Source: Streptomyces sp. KMM 9044 (GTDB lineage: Bacteria > Actinomycetota > Actinomycetes > Streptomycetales > Streptomycetaceae). From it: a stretch of 64,000 bases of DNA. The translations under genes and the position numbers were made by a program. The first letter of the stretch is position 1; the number at the start of each line of letters is the position of its first letter. This document shows positions 1 to 9,005 of the stretch, in pieces. Under the pieces are notes generated by a model that saw nothing but the letters and a program-made list of their open reading frames with translations, was not told the DNA's origin and did not search any database. Where the stretch lies: the NCBI RefSeq assembly GCF_024701375.2, contig NZ_CP113910.1, forward strand, positions 6,758,001 to 6,822,000, in the 5' to 3' direction.

Positions 1-2018
1 CGGTCGCCCCCGCCCTGGAACTGCGGGAGTCCGCCGACGCCGAACACCGGGACGAGGCCGCCGTCGAGGCGCGCACGCGTGCCCTGCTCCCCGTGGCCCA
101 CCAGGAGGCGGGCGCGGCCGGACTCGCCGCCGCCGCACGCCGGGCCGCCGAGGAACTGGGTGGCCTCGAGTCGGCCCGCCGCGCCGAGCGACGGCTCGCC
201 GAACTCCTCGACGAGCGGGCCGGCCTGGACCGCCAGGAGCGCGCCGACGACGAGGCGCTGGACGAGTCGGACGCCTGGCTCACCGGCTGGGCAGAGACCC
301 GGGCCGGGCTTCAGGCCCGCATCGAGTCCGCGCAGGAGGCCGCGACCAGGGCCGGCGAACTCGCGGTGCAGCGCGACCCCGCGCACAGGCGGCTCAACGC
401 CGCACGGCTGCGGGACCAGCTGGCCGGGGACACCGACCGCGCCGCCGAGCAGGCCCGAAAGGCCCGGGAGCAGGCACTCGCGGCCAAGCAGCACTGGCTC
501 GACCTCAAGGAACAGCGGCTGGCCGGCATCGCCGCCGAACTCGCCGCGGGCCTTACCGACGGCGCGCCCTGCGCGGTCTGCGGGGCCACCGAGCACCCCG
601 CCCCCGCCCGCAAGGACGCCGGTCATGTCGACCGCGAGGCGGAGGAGCGCGCCCTCACCGCCCACCAGAGCGCGGAGGAACGCCGAGCCGACGACGAACG
701 GCGCCTCGGCGTCGTCCGCGAGGCGCTGGCCGCTGCCGGAGCGGAGGCGGGGGACACACCGACCGGCCGACTCGTCCACGAGGTGGAGGAACTGGAGGCG
801 CAGTACGCGCGTGCGCGGGACGCGGCCTCCGTACTGCACTCCGCGCAGGAACGGCTGCGGCAGGCGGAGCACGAGCACGAGCGGCGGGTCACCGCACAGC
901 GTGAGGCGGCGGTCCGGACGGCTGCGCGGGTGGGCGTTCGCGAGCGCCTGGACCGGGAACAGGCAGCGCTGGAGGAGGAGTTGACCACGACGCGGGGTGC
1001 CGCGGACAGCGTGGCCGTGCGTGCCGCCCAACTGGAGCGCACCGCGGCACGGTTCACCGAGGCCGCCGAGGCCGCCCGGCTCGCCGACGGCGCCGCGCAG
1101 CGGCTCAAGCACGCCGATGCCAGGCTCGCGGACGCCGCCTTCCGGGCAGGGTTCGACACCCCGCGGGCGGCGGCCGAGGCACTCCTCGACCCCGCCGACC
1201 ACCGAGCGCTGCAGCACCGCCTGGAGGTCCGGCAGCAGCAGGAGGCCGCCGTCCGCGCGGTGCTCGCCGAGCCCGAAACCGCGGCTGCCGCCCAGCAGCC
1301 CCCCGCAGACCTCGCCGCCGCGCAGCGCGCCGCCGAGGCCGCGGGCCGCAGGGTGCGCGAGGCGGCCTCCGCCCGCGACGCCGCCGCCCGTCGCTGCGTC
1401 GAACTCGACCGGCTCTCCGCGCGGGCCACCGCCTCGGCGCGGCGGCTGGCACCGCTGCGCGAGGAGCATGACCGGGCGGCCCGCATGGCGGGCCTCACCG
1501 CGGGCACCTCCGCGGACAACGAACGCAGGATGCGCCTGGAGTCCTACGTCCTGGCCGCCCGCCTGGAACAGGTGGCCGCCGCGGCGACCGCACGGCTGCG
1601 CCGCATGTCGTCCGGCCGCTACACCCTGGTGCACTCCGACGACCGCACCGGCCGCGGCCGCAGCGGCCTCGGCCTGCACGTCGTGGACGCGTGGACCGGC
1701 CGGGAGCGGGACACCGCGACCCTCTCGGGCGGCGAGACCTTCTTCGCCTCGCTCGCCCTCGCGCTCGGTCTCGCCGACGTCGTCACCGACGAGGCCGGCG
1801 GGGTCCGGCTGGACACCCTCTTCATCGACGAGGGCTTCGGCAGCCTCGACGACCAGACCCTCGACGAGGTGCTGGACGTCCTGGACTCCCTGCGGGAGCG
1901 CGACCGCAGCGTGGGCATCGTCAGCCACGTCGCCGACCTGCGCCGGCGCATCCACGCCCAACTCGCTGTGGTGAAGGGCCGCTCGGGCTCGACGGTACGG
2001 ACGCACGGAGTGGGCTGA
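1..2018 (+). CDS. sbcC: SbcC-type SMC-like exonuclease subunit (5' end outside window)
   Basis: The frame is open from the first bases, so only the C-terminal two thirds (about 670 residues) is present. Partnered with SbcD, SbcC is the ATPase of a nuclease that opens DNA hairpins and double-strand ends. Visible features are a long Ala/Glu/Arg-rich coiled coil, a zinc-hook CAVC near 568-580, more coiled coil, then the ABC signature LSGGETFF (about 1723) and Walker B LFIDEGFGSLDD (about 1830), followed by an H-loop (VSHV). This order is diagnostic of the Rad50/SbcC family. sbcD would be expected upstream, outside the window. The downstream gene is convergent. Confidence 0.95.
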   Translation, partial: VAPALELRESADAEHRDEAAVEARTRALLPVAHQEAGAAGLAAAARRAAEELGGLESARRAERRLAELLDERAGLDRQERADDEALDESDAWLTGWAETRAGLQARIESAQEAATRAGELAVQRDPAHRRLNAARLRDQLAGDTDRAAEQARKAREQALAAKQHWLDLKEQRLAGIAAELAAGLTDGAPCAVCGATEHPAPARKDAGHVDREAEERALTAHQSAEERRADDERRLGVVREALAAAGAEAGDTPTGRLVHEVEELEAQYARARDAASVLHSAQERLRQAEHEHERRVTAQREAAVRTAARVGVRERLDREQAALEEELTTTRGAADSVAVRAAQLERTAARFTEAAEAARLADGAAQRLKHADARLADAAFRAGFDTPRAAAEALLDPADHRALQHRLEVRQQQEAAVRAVLAEPETAAAAQQPPADLAAAQRAAEAAGRRVREAASARDAAARRCVELDRLSARATASARRLAPLREEHDRAARMAGLTAGTSADNERRMRLESYVLAARLEQVAAAATARLRRMSSGRYTLVHSDDRTGRGRSGLGLHVVDAWTGRERDTATLSGGETFFASLALALGLADVVTDEAGGVRLDTLFIDEGFGSLDDQTLDEVLDVLDSLRERDRSVGIVSHVADLRRRIHAQLAVVKGRSGSTVRTHGVG

Positions 2019-2200
2019 CCCAGGCCCCGGCCGCTGCGGGGCGGGGGCGGGGCCGCGATGTCGGCGTGCGCCGGAACCTGTGCCTCGCCGTCACTGCCGA
2101 CCATGCCCCACTTCCACCCCCACCCCGCACCCGAAGCACTCCGCCGTGCCCCCTGCCCCCACGCGGCCGGACCACGCTGGTCACCGGGGCGCCGGCGGGC

Positions 2201-3889
2201 TCACAGGGCCGACAGTTCGTCCACCAGGTCGTCCAGGCCCAGCGAACCCTGGGACAGTGCCGCCATGTGCCACGCCTTGAGGTCGAAGGCGTCGCCGTGC
2301 CGTTTACGGGCGTTCTCCCGGCCCAGCAGCCAGGCCCGCTCGCCGAGCTTGTAGCCGATGGCCTGGCCGGGGATCGTCAGATAGCGGGTCAGCTCGCTCT
2401 CCACGAAGTCCGCCGGACGGCTGCTGTGCGCCCCGAAGAACTCCTCGGCCAGTTCCGGCGTCCAGCGCTCGCCCGGGTGGAACGGCGAGTCCGCGGGAAT
2501 CTCCAGCTCCAGGTGCATGCCGATGTCGACGACGACCCGGGCGGCCCGCATCATCTGCGCGTCCAGGTAACCGAGCCGCTCCTCCGCGTCCGTGAGGAAA
2601 CCGAGTTCGTCCATCAGCCGCTCCGCGTACAGCGCCCAGCCCTCCGCGTTGGCACTGACCATGCCGACGGAGGCCTGGTACCGGGACAGGTCCTCGGCGA
2701 CGTGCGCCCACTGCGCCAGTTGGAGGTGATGGCCGGGCACGCCCTCGTGGTACCAGGTCGACACCAGGTCGTAGACGGGGAAGCGGGTCAGCCCCATGGC
2801 CGGCAGCCAGGTACGGCCCGGCCGGGAGAAGTCCTCCGACGGGGGCGTGTAGTACGGTGCCGCCGCGCTGCCCGGCGGGGCGATCCTCGACTCCACCTTC
2901 CGCACCCGCTCGGCGAGTTCGAAGTGGGTGCCGTCGAGCGAGTCGATCGCCTTGTCCATCAGGCCCTGCAGCCACTCACGAACCTGGTCGACCCCCTCGA
3001 TGTGCCGGCCGTGCTCGTCGAGGTGCGCCAGCGCCACCCACGGCGTCCCGGCACCCGGCAGGACCTTCTCGGCCTCCTTCTTCATCTCACCGAGCAGCCG
3101 GTGGTACTCGGCCCAGCCGTAGGCGTACGCCTCGTCCAGATCGAGGTCGGTGCCGTTGTAGTAGCGGGACCAGCGGGCGTAACGCTCCCGGCCGACGGTG
3201 TTCGGCGCGTCCCCGACCGTCGGCGCGTACACGTCGCGCATCCAGTCCCGCAGCTCCACCACGGCCGCGGTGGCCGCCCCGGCCGCCGCGTCCAGCTCCG
3301 CGCGCAGGGCGTTTGGACCGTCCGCGGCGAAGTCCTCGAACCAGCCGCGGCCCTCGCCGGTGTCCGACCACTCGGTGAGCTGCCCGACGAACGTGGCGGT
3401 CGGCCGCGGGGCCGCGTACAGCTTGCGTTCCAGTCCGAGCGCGAGGGACTCCCGGTAGCCCGCCAGCGCGGTCGGCACGGCGCGCAGCCGCTCGGCGACC
3501 GCGGCCCAGTCCTCCTCGGTCCGCGTCGGCGTCACGGTGAACACCTCACGCACCGAGTGGGCGACCGTGCCCAGGTTGCCGACCGAACGCAGGCCCTCGT
3601 CGGCCTCGTGCACGGCGATCTCCGCGGTGAGCCGCTCCCGCAGCAGCCGGGCGCAGCGGCGCTCGATGCCGCTGTCCGCGCCGGGCCTGGTCTCGGCCTC
3701 GGCGAGCCGGGCGAGCGTGGCCCGCTGGAGCTCCGCGAGCGCCGCCTGGCCCGCGGGGGAGAGATCGGGCAGGCGGCTGGAACTCTCCTGCACGCCGAGG
3801 TACGTACCGGTGACCGGGTCGAGGGTGATGAGGTCGCCGACGTAGGCGTCGGCGATCTCGCGGGGCAGCGGGTTGTTGGTCTCAGACAT
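2201..3889 (-). CDS. DUF885 family protein (putative metal-dependent peptidase-like)
   Basis: A 562-residue protein. The DUF885 signature HEGVPGHH lies near 2734-2757, followed by SANAEGWALYAERL, an arrangement reminiscent of zinc metallopeptidases (HExxH-like, with a downstream Glu). The reaction is not established for this family. No signal peptide is visible, so it is probably cytoplasmic. The reading frame continues far upstream without a stop, but similarity starts at MSETNNPLPREI; an alternative Met lies three codons upstream (3898). It faces sbcC and is followed upstream on the same strand by an AsnC-type regulator. Function is unassigned beyond the family. Confidence 0.88.
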   Translation of the reverse strand: MSETNNPLPREIADAYVGDLITLDPVTGTYLGVQESSSRLPDLSPAGQAALAELQRATLARLAEAETRPGADSGIERRCARLLRERLTAEIAVHEADEGLRSVGNLGTVAHSVREVFTVTPTRTEEDWAAVAERLRAVPTALAGYRESLALGLERKLYAAPRPTATFVGQLTEWSDTGEGRGWFEDFAADGPNALRAELDAAAGAATAAVVELRDWMRDVYAPTVGDAPNTVGRERYARWSRYYNGTDLDLDEAYAYGWAEYHRLLGEMKKEAEKVLPGAGTPWVALAHLDEHGRHIEGVDQVREWLQGLMDKAIDSLDGTHFELAERVRKVESRIAPPGSAAAPYYTPPSEDFSRPGRTWLPAMGLTRFPVYDLVSTWYHEGVPGHHLQLAQWAHVAEDLSRYQASVGMVSANAEGWALYAERLMDELGFLTDAEERLGYLDAQMMRAARVVVDIGMHLELEIPADSPFHPGERWTPELAEEFFGAHSSRPADFVESELTRYLTIPGQAIGYKLGERAWLLGRENARKRHGDAFDLKAWHMAALSQGSLGLDDLVDELSAL

Positions 3890-3921
3890 GACGACCATCC
3901 TGGTACGCGGCCTGCCGGACG

Positions 3922-4413
3922 TCACCCGGATTGAGCCGAGGGCGAAGACGGCAGCAGGGGACCACAGTCCCACTGCTGGAAGATCAGCCGCGTCTCCACG
4001 CGTGCCACCTCCCGCCGCGACGTGAACTCGTCCAGCACCAGTCGCTGCAGATCCGTCATGTCCGCGACCGCGACATGGATCAGGTAGTCGTCCGGCCCGG
4101 TCAGGTGGAAGAAGGTCAATGACTCCGGCAGCGCCCGGATCCGCTCCACGAACGGCCCCACCAGCTCCCGCCGGTGCGGCCTGACCTGCACCGACAGTAG
4201 CGCCTGGAGCCCTCGCCCCAGCTTGGCCGGGTCCAGCTTCAGCCGATGCCCGAGGATCACGCCCGAGCGCCGCAGCCGGGTCACCCGGTCCAGACAGGTC
4301 GACGGCGCGACCCCCACCTGCGCGGCGAGGTCCCGGTACGTCGTCCGGGCGTCGTTCTGCAACAGCCGCAGCAGATGAAGATCCACCGGATCCAGTACGA
4401 CAGACTCGGTCAT
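3922..4413 (-). CDS. Lrp/AsnC family transcriptional regulator
   Basis: 163 residues with the standard Lrp/AsnC layout: an N-terminal winged helix (LDPVDLHLLRLLQNDARTTY, then VAPSTCLDRVTRLRRSGVI) and a C-terminal RAM/AsnC ligand-binding fold. It is divergent from the PLP-dependent transsulfuration gene 60 bp away, the usual place for a local regulator that senses an amino acid and controls its degradation. I infer that it regulates the divergent enzyme, with methionine or a related amino acid as possible effector; the sequence does not identify the ligand. Confidence 0.92.
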   Translation of the reverse strand: MTESVVLDPVDLHLLRLLQNDARTTYRDLAAQVGVAPSTCLDRVTRLRRSGVILGHRLKLDPAKLGRGLQALLSVQVRPHRRELVGPFVERIRALPESLTFFHLTGPDDYLIHVAVADMTDLQRLVLDEFTSRREVARVETRLIFQQWDCGPLLPSSPSAQSG

Positions 4414-4473
4414 CGGCCGAACGTAACACGGAGATCGGCTCCCATGACCCGTCTGGTGTTCACCCTTCGGGGT

Positions 4474-5616
4474 ATGGACGTACGCATGGGCACGCGCAGC
4501 ACCACGAGAGCACTCGCCACCGAGGCCGTGCACGCCGGCCGGGACGACCTCGCCCGGCAGGGGCTGCACGCCCCGCCGATCGACCTGTCCACCACCTACC
4601 CCGCCCACGACAGCCGTGGTGAGGCCGCCCGGATCGACGCCTTCGCCGCCACCGGCGCGGAACCGGACGGCCCGCCCGTCTACGGGCGGCTCGGCAACCC
4701 GACCGTCGCCCGCTTCGAGACAGCCCTCGCCCGCCTGGAGGGCACCGAGGCCGCCGTCGCGTTCGCCAGCGGCATGGCCGCGCTCAGCGCCGTCCTGCTG
4801 GTGCGCGGCTCCATGGGCCTGCGCCACGTCGTCGCCGTGCGCCCCCTGTACGGATGCAGCGACCACTTGCTGACCGCAGGGCTGCTCGGCTCCGAGGTGA
4901 CCTGGACCGACCCGGCCGGGGTCGCCGACGCGCTGCGACCCGACACCGGTCTGGTGCTGGTGGAGTCACCGGCCAATCCGACTCTGACGGAGGTGGATCT
5001 GCGGGCACTCGCCCGGGACTGCGGCTCCGTGCCGCTGCTCGTCGACAACACCTTCGCCACTCCCGTCCTCCAGCGTCCGGCCGGAGACGGGGCGCGGCTG
5101 GTGCTGCACAGCGCCACCAAGTACCTCGGCGGGCACGGAGACGTCCTGGCCGGGGTGGTGGCCTGCGACGAGGAGTCCGCGGGGCGGCTGCGCCAGATAC
5201 GGTTCGCCACCGGTGGGGTGCTGCATCCACTGGCCGGCTACCTGCTGCTGCGGGGCCTGTCGACGTTGCCGGTACGGGTCCGGGCCGCCTCCGCCAACGC
5301 CGCCGAACTCGCCGGCCGGCTCACCGCAGACCCGCGCGTGGCCCGCGTGCACTACCCGCGCATCGGCGGTGCGATGGTCTCCTTCGAGGTGCACGGGGAC
5401 CCGCACGCGGTGATCGGCGGCGTACGGCTGATCACCCCGGCGGTCAGCCTCGGCAGCGTGGACTCCCTCATCCAGCACCCGGCGTCCATCAGCCACCGCA
5501 TCGTCGACGCCGACGACCGCAGGGCCGCGGGAGTCGGAGACCGGCTGCTGCGGCTCTCCGTCGGCCTGGAGGACGTCGACGACCTGTGGGCCGACCTGGA
5601 CGGGGCGCTCGGCTGA
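4474..5616 (+). CDS. PLP-dependent transsulfuration enzyme (cystathionine gamma-lyase/synthase family)
   Basis: 380 residues of the Cys/Met metabolism PLP family. Visible landmarks are YGRLGNPT, the phosphate-binding FASGMAAL, LLVDNTFATP with the cofactor Asp, and the Schiff-base lysine in HSATKYLGGHGD (about 5106-5140). The family includes cystathionine gamma-synthase, gamma-lyase and methionine gamma-lyase, and sequence reading alone does not separate them; the divergent AsnC regulator slightly favours a catabolic lyase. The start is taken at 4474; 4486 and 4444 are in-frame alternatives and none has a strong ribosome site. A long hairpin follows the stop. Confidence 0.88.
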   Translation: MDVRMGTRSTTRALATEAVHAGRDDLARQGLHAPPIDLSTTYPAHDSRGEAARIDAFAATGAEPDGPPVYGRLGNPTVARFETALARLEGTEAAVAFASGMAALSAVLLVRGSMGLRHVVAVRPLYGCSDHLLTAGLLGSEVTWTDPAGVADALRPDTGLVLVESPANPTLTEVDLRALARDCGSVPLLVDNTFATPVLQRPAGDGARLVLHSATKYLGGHGDVLAGVVACDEESAGRLRQIRFATGGVLHPLAGYLLLRGLSTLPVRVRAASANAAELAGRLTADPRVARVHYPRIGGAMVSFEVHGDPHAVIGGVRLITPAVSLGSVDSLIQHPASISHRIVDADDRRAAGVGDRLLRLSVGLEDVDDLWADLDGALG

Positions 5617-5643
5617 GGCATCGCGCACGCACGCGGTACGACG

Positions 5644-5680
5644 ACGGAGCGGCCCGGCGGAATCCGCCGGGCCGCTCCGT
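5644..5680. terminator. Perfect 18-bp-stem hairpin between convergent genes
   Basis: ACGGAGCGGCCCGGCGGA is followed after a single A by its exact reverse complement. It sits 28 bp after the transsulfuration gene stop and upstream of the end of the convergent acetyltransferase gene, so it can serve both. There is no T-run, as is common for Streptomyces terminators. Confidence 0.8.
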
Positions 5681-5791
5681 CCGCATGTCCGGTGCGCTCG
5701 GGGTGCGCCTGCGGACCGTGCGCCGGGCCCGAGCCTCAGGCCCGGGTCCCAGGCCCGTGTGCCCGGTCGGCGCGTTCCCCGGCGCGGTGGC

Positions 5792-7150
5792 CTACGACCG
5801 GCGGCCGATCCTGGAACCGCCGTGATCCTGCGCGCGGTGCTCCTCCTGCGCGCGGCGGGCAGGCCGCCGGTCCAGGCGGGCTGTGATGACCAGGGTGCCC
5901 TCCTCGATCTGGTAGTCGAGGGGGAGCTCCAGGCCGCGCATCGCGGCGACCATGCCGGTGTTGGACGCCTGCGTCACCGCGTAGACGTGGGCGCAGCCCG
6001 CTTCGCCGGCCATCTCCACCAACCGGGCGAGCAGCTTGCCGCCGATGCCCCGGCGCTGCCAGGCGTCCTCGATGAGCAGGGCCACCTCGGTCTCGTCGCC
6101 GTCCCACAGCAGATGGCCGAGGCCGACGATCTGCCCCGAGGCGGTCCGTACTGCGAGCGTGCGGCCGAAGCGCGGGCTCAGCAGGTGGTTCAGGTAGCGG
6201 TCCACGTCGCCGACCGGCCCGTGGTAGCGCAGGCGCAGCGTCTCGGGCGAGCACCGCTCGTGCATCGCCCGGCCCGCCTCCAGGTCGCCGGTGTCCGCCC
6301 GGCGCACGGTGATGTCGCTGCCCTCGGGCAGCGTGAGGACGTCCTGGCCGCGCGGGACCCGGGGGCCGAGCCGGGCGTCCAGCTCCACCAGGGCCCTGGC
6401 CCGCGCGAACTCGGTGGGCGTGAAGGGCAGATACGGCCGCTCCACGGTGATCACGCCGCCCTCGGGGGCGCGCAGCCGCATCACGGTGTCCTCCAGGGTC
6501 CCCTCGACCGGCACACCCTCCGGCGCCCGCCGGCCGGCACCCGGCGAGGCGGGCAGCGAACGGATCGTGCACCGACCCAGCAACTGTCTCAATGCCAGTG
6601 GGAGTTCCGCGGCGTCCAGTGCCGTACGCGCGGCGAGGGCCAGCATCCGGGTCGGGGCGTCCACCAGGTCGTGGGCGTCGGCCCGCTCGATCCAGGTGTC
6701 GGTGCCCCCGGCGCTCGCCACCGCCGTCGTGAGGCCGGTGCCGGGCAGGTCGGCGGGCGCCCGCAGCAGGAACTCGTCGACCGTGGCCCGGCCCAGCGGG
6801 TGAGTCTGCAGGCTCAGGATGTCGACCCTCTCCCCGGCCAGCGCCGTGCACAGTGCGGCCAGTGCGCCCGGTTCGTCCCGCACCGTCGTCCGCATCCGCC
6901 ACAGCGTGCTCCGGGCCGGGGCGCTGGGCACGGCCCCGTCGGCGGACGACAGGGCCGACCGCCCGTCCTGCTGCTCGGAGGCCGGGAGCCGGTCGCCGTC
7001 GGTATCGGATGCGGGGGGCGCGTGACCGTGGCGGCGTGCCCGCCAACTGTGGAACGCCGCCGTGAACCGTGAGGTCGGCTCGCCTCTCGTCCGGCCCTGA
7101 GGGGGACGGCCGTGCCGGTCTCGCGCCACATCTGACATGTCTCGACTCAT
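5792..7150 (-). CDS. ACT domain-GNAT fusion acetyltransferase
   Basis: 452 residues. After about 80 poorly conserved residues comes an ACT-like domain (MRTTVRDEPGALAALCTALA, then RVDILSLQTHPLG), a middle linker, and a C-terminal GNAT fold (ITVRRADTGDLEAGRAMHER, then the acetyl-CoA loop AWQRRGIGGKLLARL). ACT domains bind amino acids. GNAT-ACT lysine acetyltransferases regulated by Cys or Arg are described in Micromonospora and Streptomyces lividans, so amino-acid-gated protein acetylation is a reasonable inference. A second Met lies at 7138. Its 5' leader is an unusually AT-rich segment. Confidence 0.85.
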   Translation of the reverse strand: MSRDMSDVARDRHGRPPQGRTRGEPTSRFTAAFHSWRARRHGHAPPASDTDGDRLPASEQQDGRSALSSADGAVPSAPARSTLWRMRTTVRDEPGALAALCTALAGERVDILSLQTHPLGRATVDEFLLRAPADLPGTGLTTAVASAGGTDTWIERADAHDLVDAPTRMLALAARTALDAAELPLALRQLLGRCTIRSLPASPGAGRRAPEGVPVEGTLEDTVMRLRAPEGGVITVERPYLPFTPTEFARARALVELDARLGPRVPRGQDVLTLPEGSDITVRRADTGDLEAGRAMHERCSPETLRLRYHGPVGDVDRYLNHLLSPRFGRTLAVRTASGQIVGLGHLLWDGDETEVALLIEDAWQRRGIGGKLLARLVEMAGEAGCAHVYAVTQASNTGMVAAMRGLELPLDYQIEEGTLVITARLDRRPARRAQEEHRAQDHGGSRIGRRS

Positions 7151-7274
7151 GCAACCACTGTGAAGGAAGTGTGTTTCGTGATCACTAACGCGTCATGGCT
7201 GGCGAGTAAAGAGTTTTTGTGGTAGCTATAATTTCTTTGTCGGCTTTCCGGCTGGCTGGCTGCCCGCCGTCCGG
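7151..7274. other. AT-rich intergenic segment upstream of the ACT-GNAT gene
   Basis: This 124-bp gap is markedly poorer in G+C than everything around it, especially 7150-7250 (runs such as AGAGTTTTTG). It contains a plus-strand TATAAT at 7227-7232 and, on the minus strand, TTATAGCT in the position of a promoter for the acetyltransferase gene. No ORF or stable hairpin was recognised; it most likely holds the acetyltransferase promoter. Confidence 0.4.
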
Positions 7275-8858
7275 CTACTGACCGACCAGACCCGGCTGCA
7301 ACCGCTTCGTGTACAGCACGGTGCCGTCCTGCTCCCGCATCCGTACGGTCAGCTCTCCGCTGCCGCCGTCGATGTCGACCTCGCCGAAGAACTGGTAACC
7401 GCCGGCGGGCGAGACGTTCGCCACGGCCGGCGCCTTCACGAACACCCGCTCCGGACCGAAGGTGCCGTCGAGCGCGCTCGCAGGGAAGGCGCCCGCGTTC
7501 AACGGCCCGGAGACGAACTCCCAGAACGGCTCGAAATCCCCGAACGCGGCCCGCGCGGGCTGGTAGTGCTGGGCCGAGGTGTGGTGCACGTCGGCCGTCA
7601 GCCACACCGTGCCGGTGATCCGCCGGTGCTTGATGAACCGCAGCAGCTCGGCGATCTGCAGCTCGCGCCCCAGCGGTGCCCCCGGGTCGCCCTGGGCCAC
7701 CGCCTCGACGTGCTGGGCGCCCTCGCTCGTGTCGGACACGATCAGGCCGATCGGCATGTCCGCGGCGATCACCTTCCACACCGCCCGCGACCGCGCCAGC
7801 CCCCGCTTGAGCCACTCCAACTGCTCCCGCCCGAGGATCCCCTGCGGGTCCACGGTCTGGTCACCGGGGGAGTTGGCGTTGCGGTACGTCCGCATGTCCA
7901 GCACGAACACGTCGAGCAGCGGCCCCTGCCGCAGCACCCGGTGGACCCGGCCCTCGCGCGCGCCCGGCCGCAGCGTGGACACCGGGAAGTACTCGCTGAA
8001 GGCATGCCGCGCCCGTGCCGCCAGTACGTCGACACTCTTCTCCGTGTACCGGCCGTCCGTGTCCGTGATCAGCTGGCCCGGGTACCAGTTGTTGCGCACC
8101 TCGTGGTCGTCCCACTGCACGATGGACGGGACCTGGGCGTTGAACCGGCGGAAGTGCTCGTCCAGCAGGTTGTAACGGAAGGTGCCGCGGAACTCGGCCA
8201 GGGTCTCGGCGACCTCGGACTTCTCCTCCGTGGTGATGTTCCGCCAGACACTGCCGTCCGGCAGTGCGGCGGTCGCCGGGATCGGCCCGTCGGCGTAGAT
8301 GGTGTCGCCGCTGAACAGGAAGAAGTCGGGGTCGGTCCGGGCCATCGCCTCGAAGATCCGGTAGCCGCCGAACCCGGGGTTGATGCCCCAGCCCTGCCCC
8401 GCCAGGTCGCCCGACCACACGAACCGCACGCCCTCGCGTCGCGCGGACACGGTCCGGAACGTACCGGTGACCGGCTCGCCACAACGGCGCGGGTCGTCCG
8501 GGTCGGAGAGCCGCACCCGGTAGTGGATCTGCTCACCCGCCGGCAGCCCGTGCAGCCGGGTCGTCCCGGTGAAGTCCGTGCCGGGGCCGAGCAGCGGGCC
8601 GTGCAGGCGGCGCGGGCGGCGGAACGACTCGGTCGCCGATGTCTCGACGATCATCCGGGCCGGGCGGTCGGAGCGCACCCACACCAGCCCGGAGTCGCGC
8701 GTCACGTCGCCCGTCTGCACACCCCACTTCGCCTCGGGGCGCCCGGACCGGGCGAAGGCGGGCGCCGACCCGACGGCGGCGGGCAGGGCCAGGGCCGCCG
8801 AGGCCGCGAGCGAGCCGCGCAGGACGGCGCGACGACCGGGGAGCGAGCGGGGTGACAT
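7275..8858 (-). CDS. phoD: PhoD-type alkaline phosphatase/phosphodiesterase, Tat-exported
   Basis: 527 residues. The N-terminus carries a twin-arginine motif (GRRAVLRGS) and a hydrophobic Ala-rich stretch ending near AFA, so export by Tat is predicted. The body shows a PhoD N-terminal beta-domain (WGVQTGDVTRDSGLVWVRSD) and a metallophosphatase domain with FLFSGDTIYADG, QWDDHEVRNNW and a late DVHHTS. PhoD enzymes hydrolyse phosphomonoesters and diesters outside the cell using Ca/Fe. The start is fixed by a GGAGG eight bases upstream. Pho regulation is typical for the family, but I did not identify a convincing PHO box. Confidence 0.93.
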   Translation of the reverse strand: MSPRSLPGRRAVLRGSLAASAALALPAAVGSAPAFARSGRPEAKWGVQTGDVTRDSGLVWVRSDRPARMIVETSATESFRRPRRLHGPLLGPGTDFTGTTRLHGLPAGEQIHYRVRLSDPDDPRRCGEPVTGTFRTVSARREGVRFVWSGDLAGQGWGINPGFGGYRIFEAMARTDPDFFLFSGDTIYADGPIPATAALPDGSVWRNITTEEKSEVAETLAEFRGTFRYNLLDEHFRRFNAQVPSIVQWDDHEVRNNWYPGQLITDTDGRYTEKSVDVLAARARHAFSEYFPVSTLRPGAREGRVHRVLRQGPLLDVFVLDMRTYRNANSPGDQTVDPQGILGREQLEWLKRGLARSRAVWKVIAADMPIGLIVSDTSEGAQHVEAVAQGDPGAPLGRELQIAELLRFIKHRRITGTVWLTADVHHTSAQHYQPARAAFGDFEPFWEFVSGPLNAGAFPASALDGTFGPERVFVKAPAVANVSPAGGYQFFGEVDIDGGSGELTVRMREQDGTVLYTKRLQPGLVGQ

Positions 8859-9005
8859 GAATGCGCCTCCAGGGGGGCGGGAGATCCGGCCGGTGTGCGC
8901 TGCCACAAGTACTCGGGCGGCACGGCCCGCACGCAAATCCCAAGTGAACAACTCCCCGCGGAGCCGGGGTGTCGGCACGCCGTCAGCGCCGCGTACCGTC
9001 CCCGT

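Noticed and set aside
93..984. Many long frames on alternate strands throughout (for example overlapping sbcC)
   Set aside because: Typical high-GC shadows: Arg/Pro/Ala/Ser-rich translations without domain motifs, opposed to genes with clear conserved motifs.
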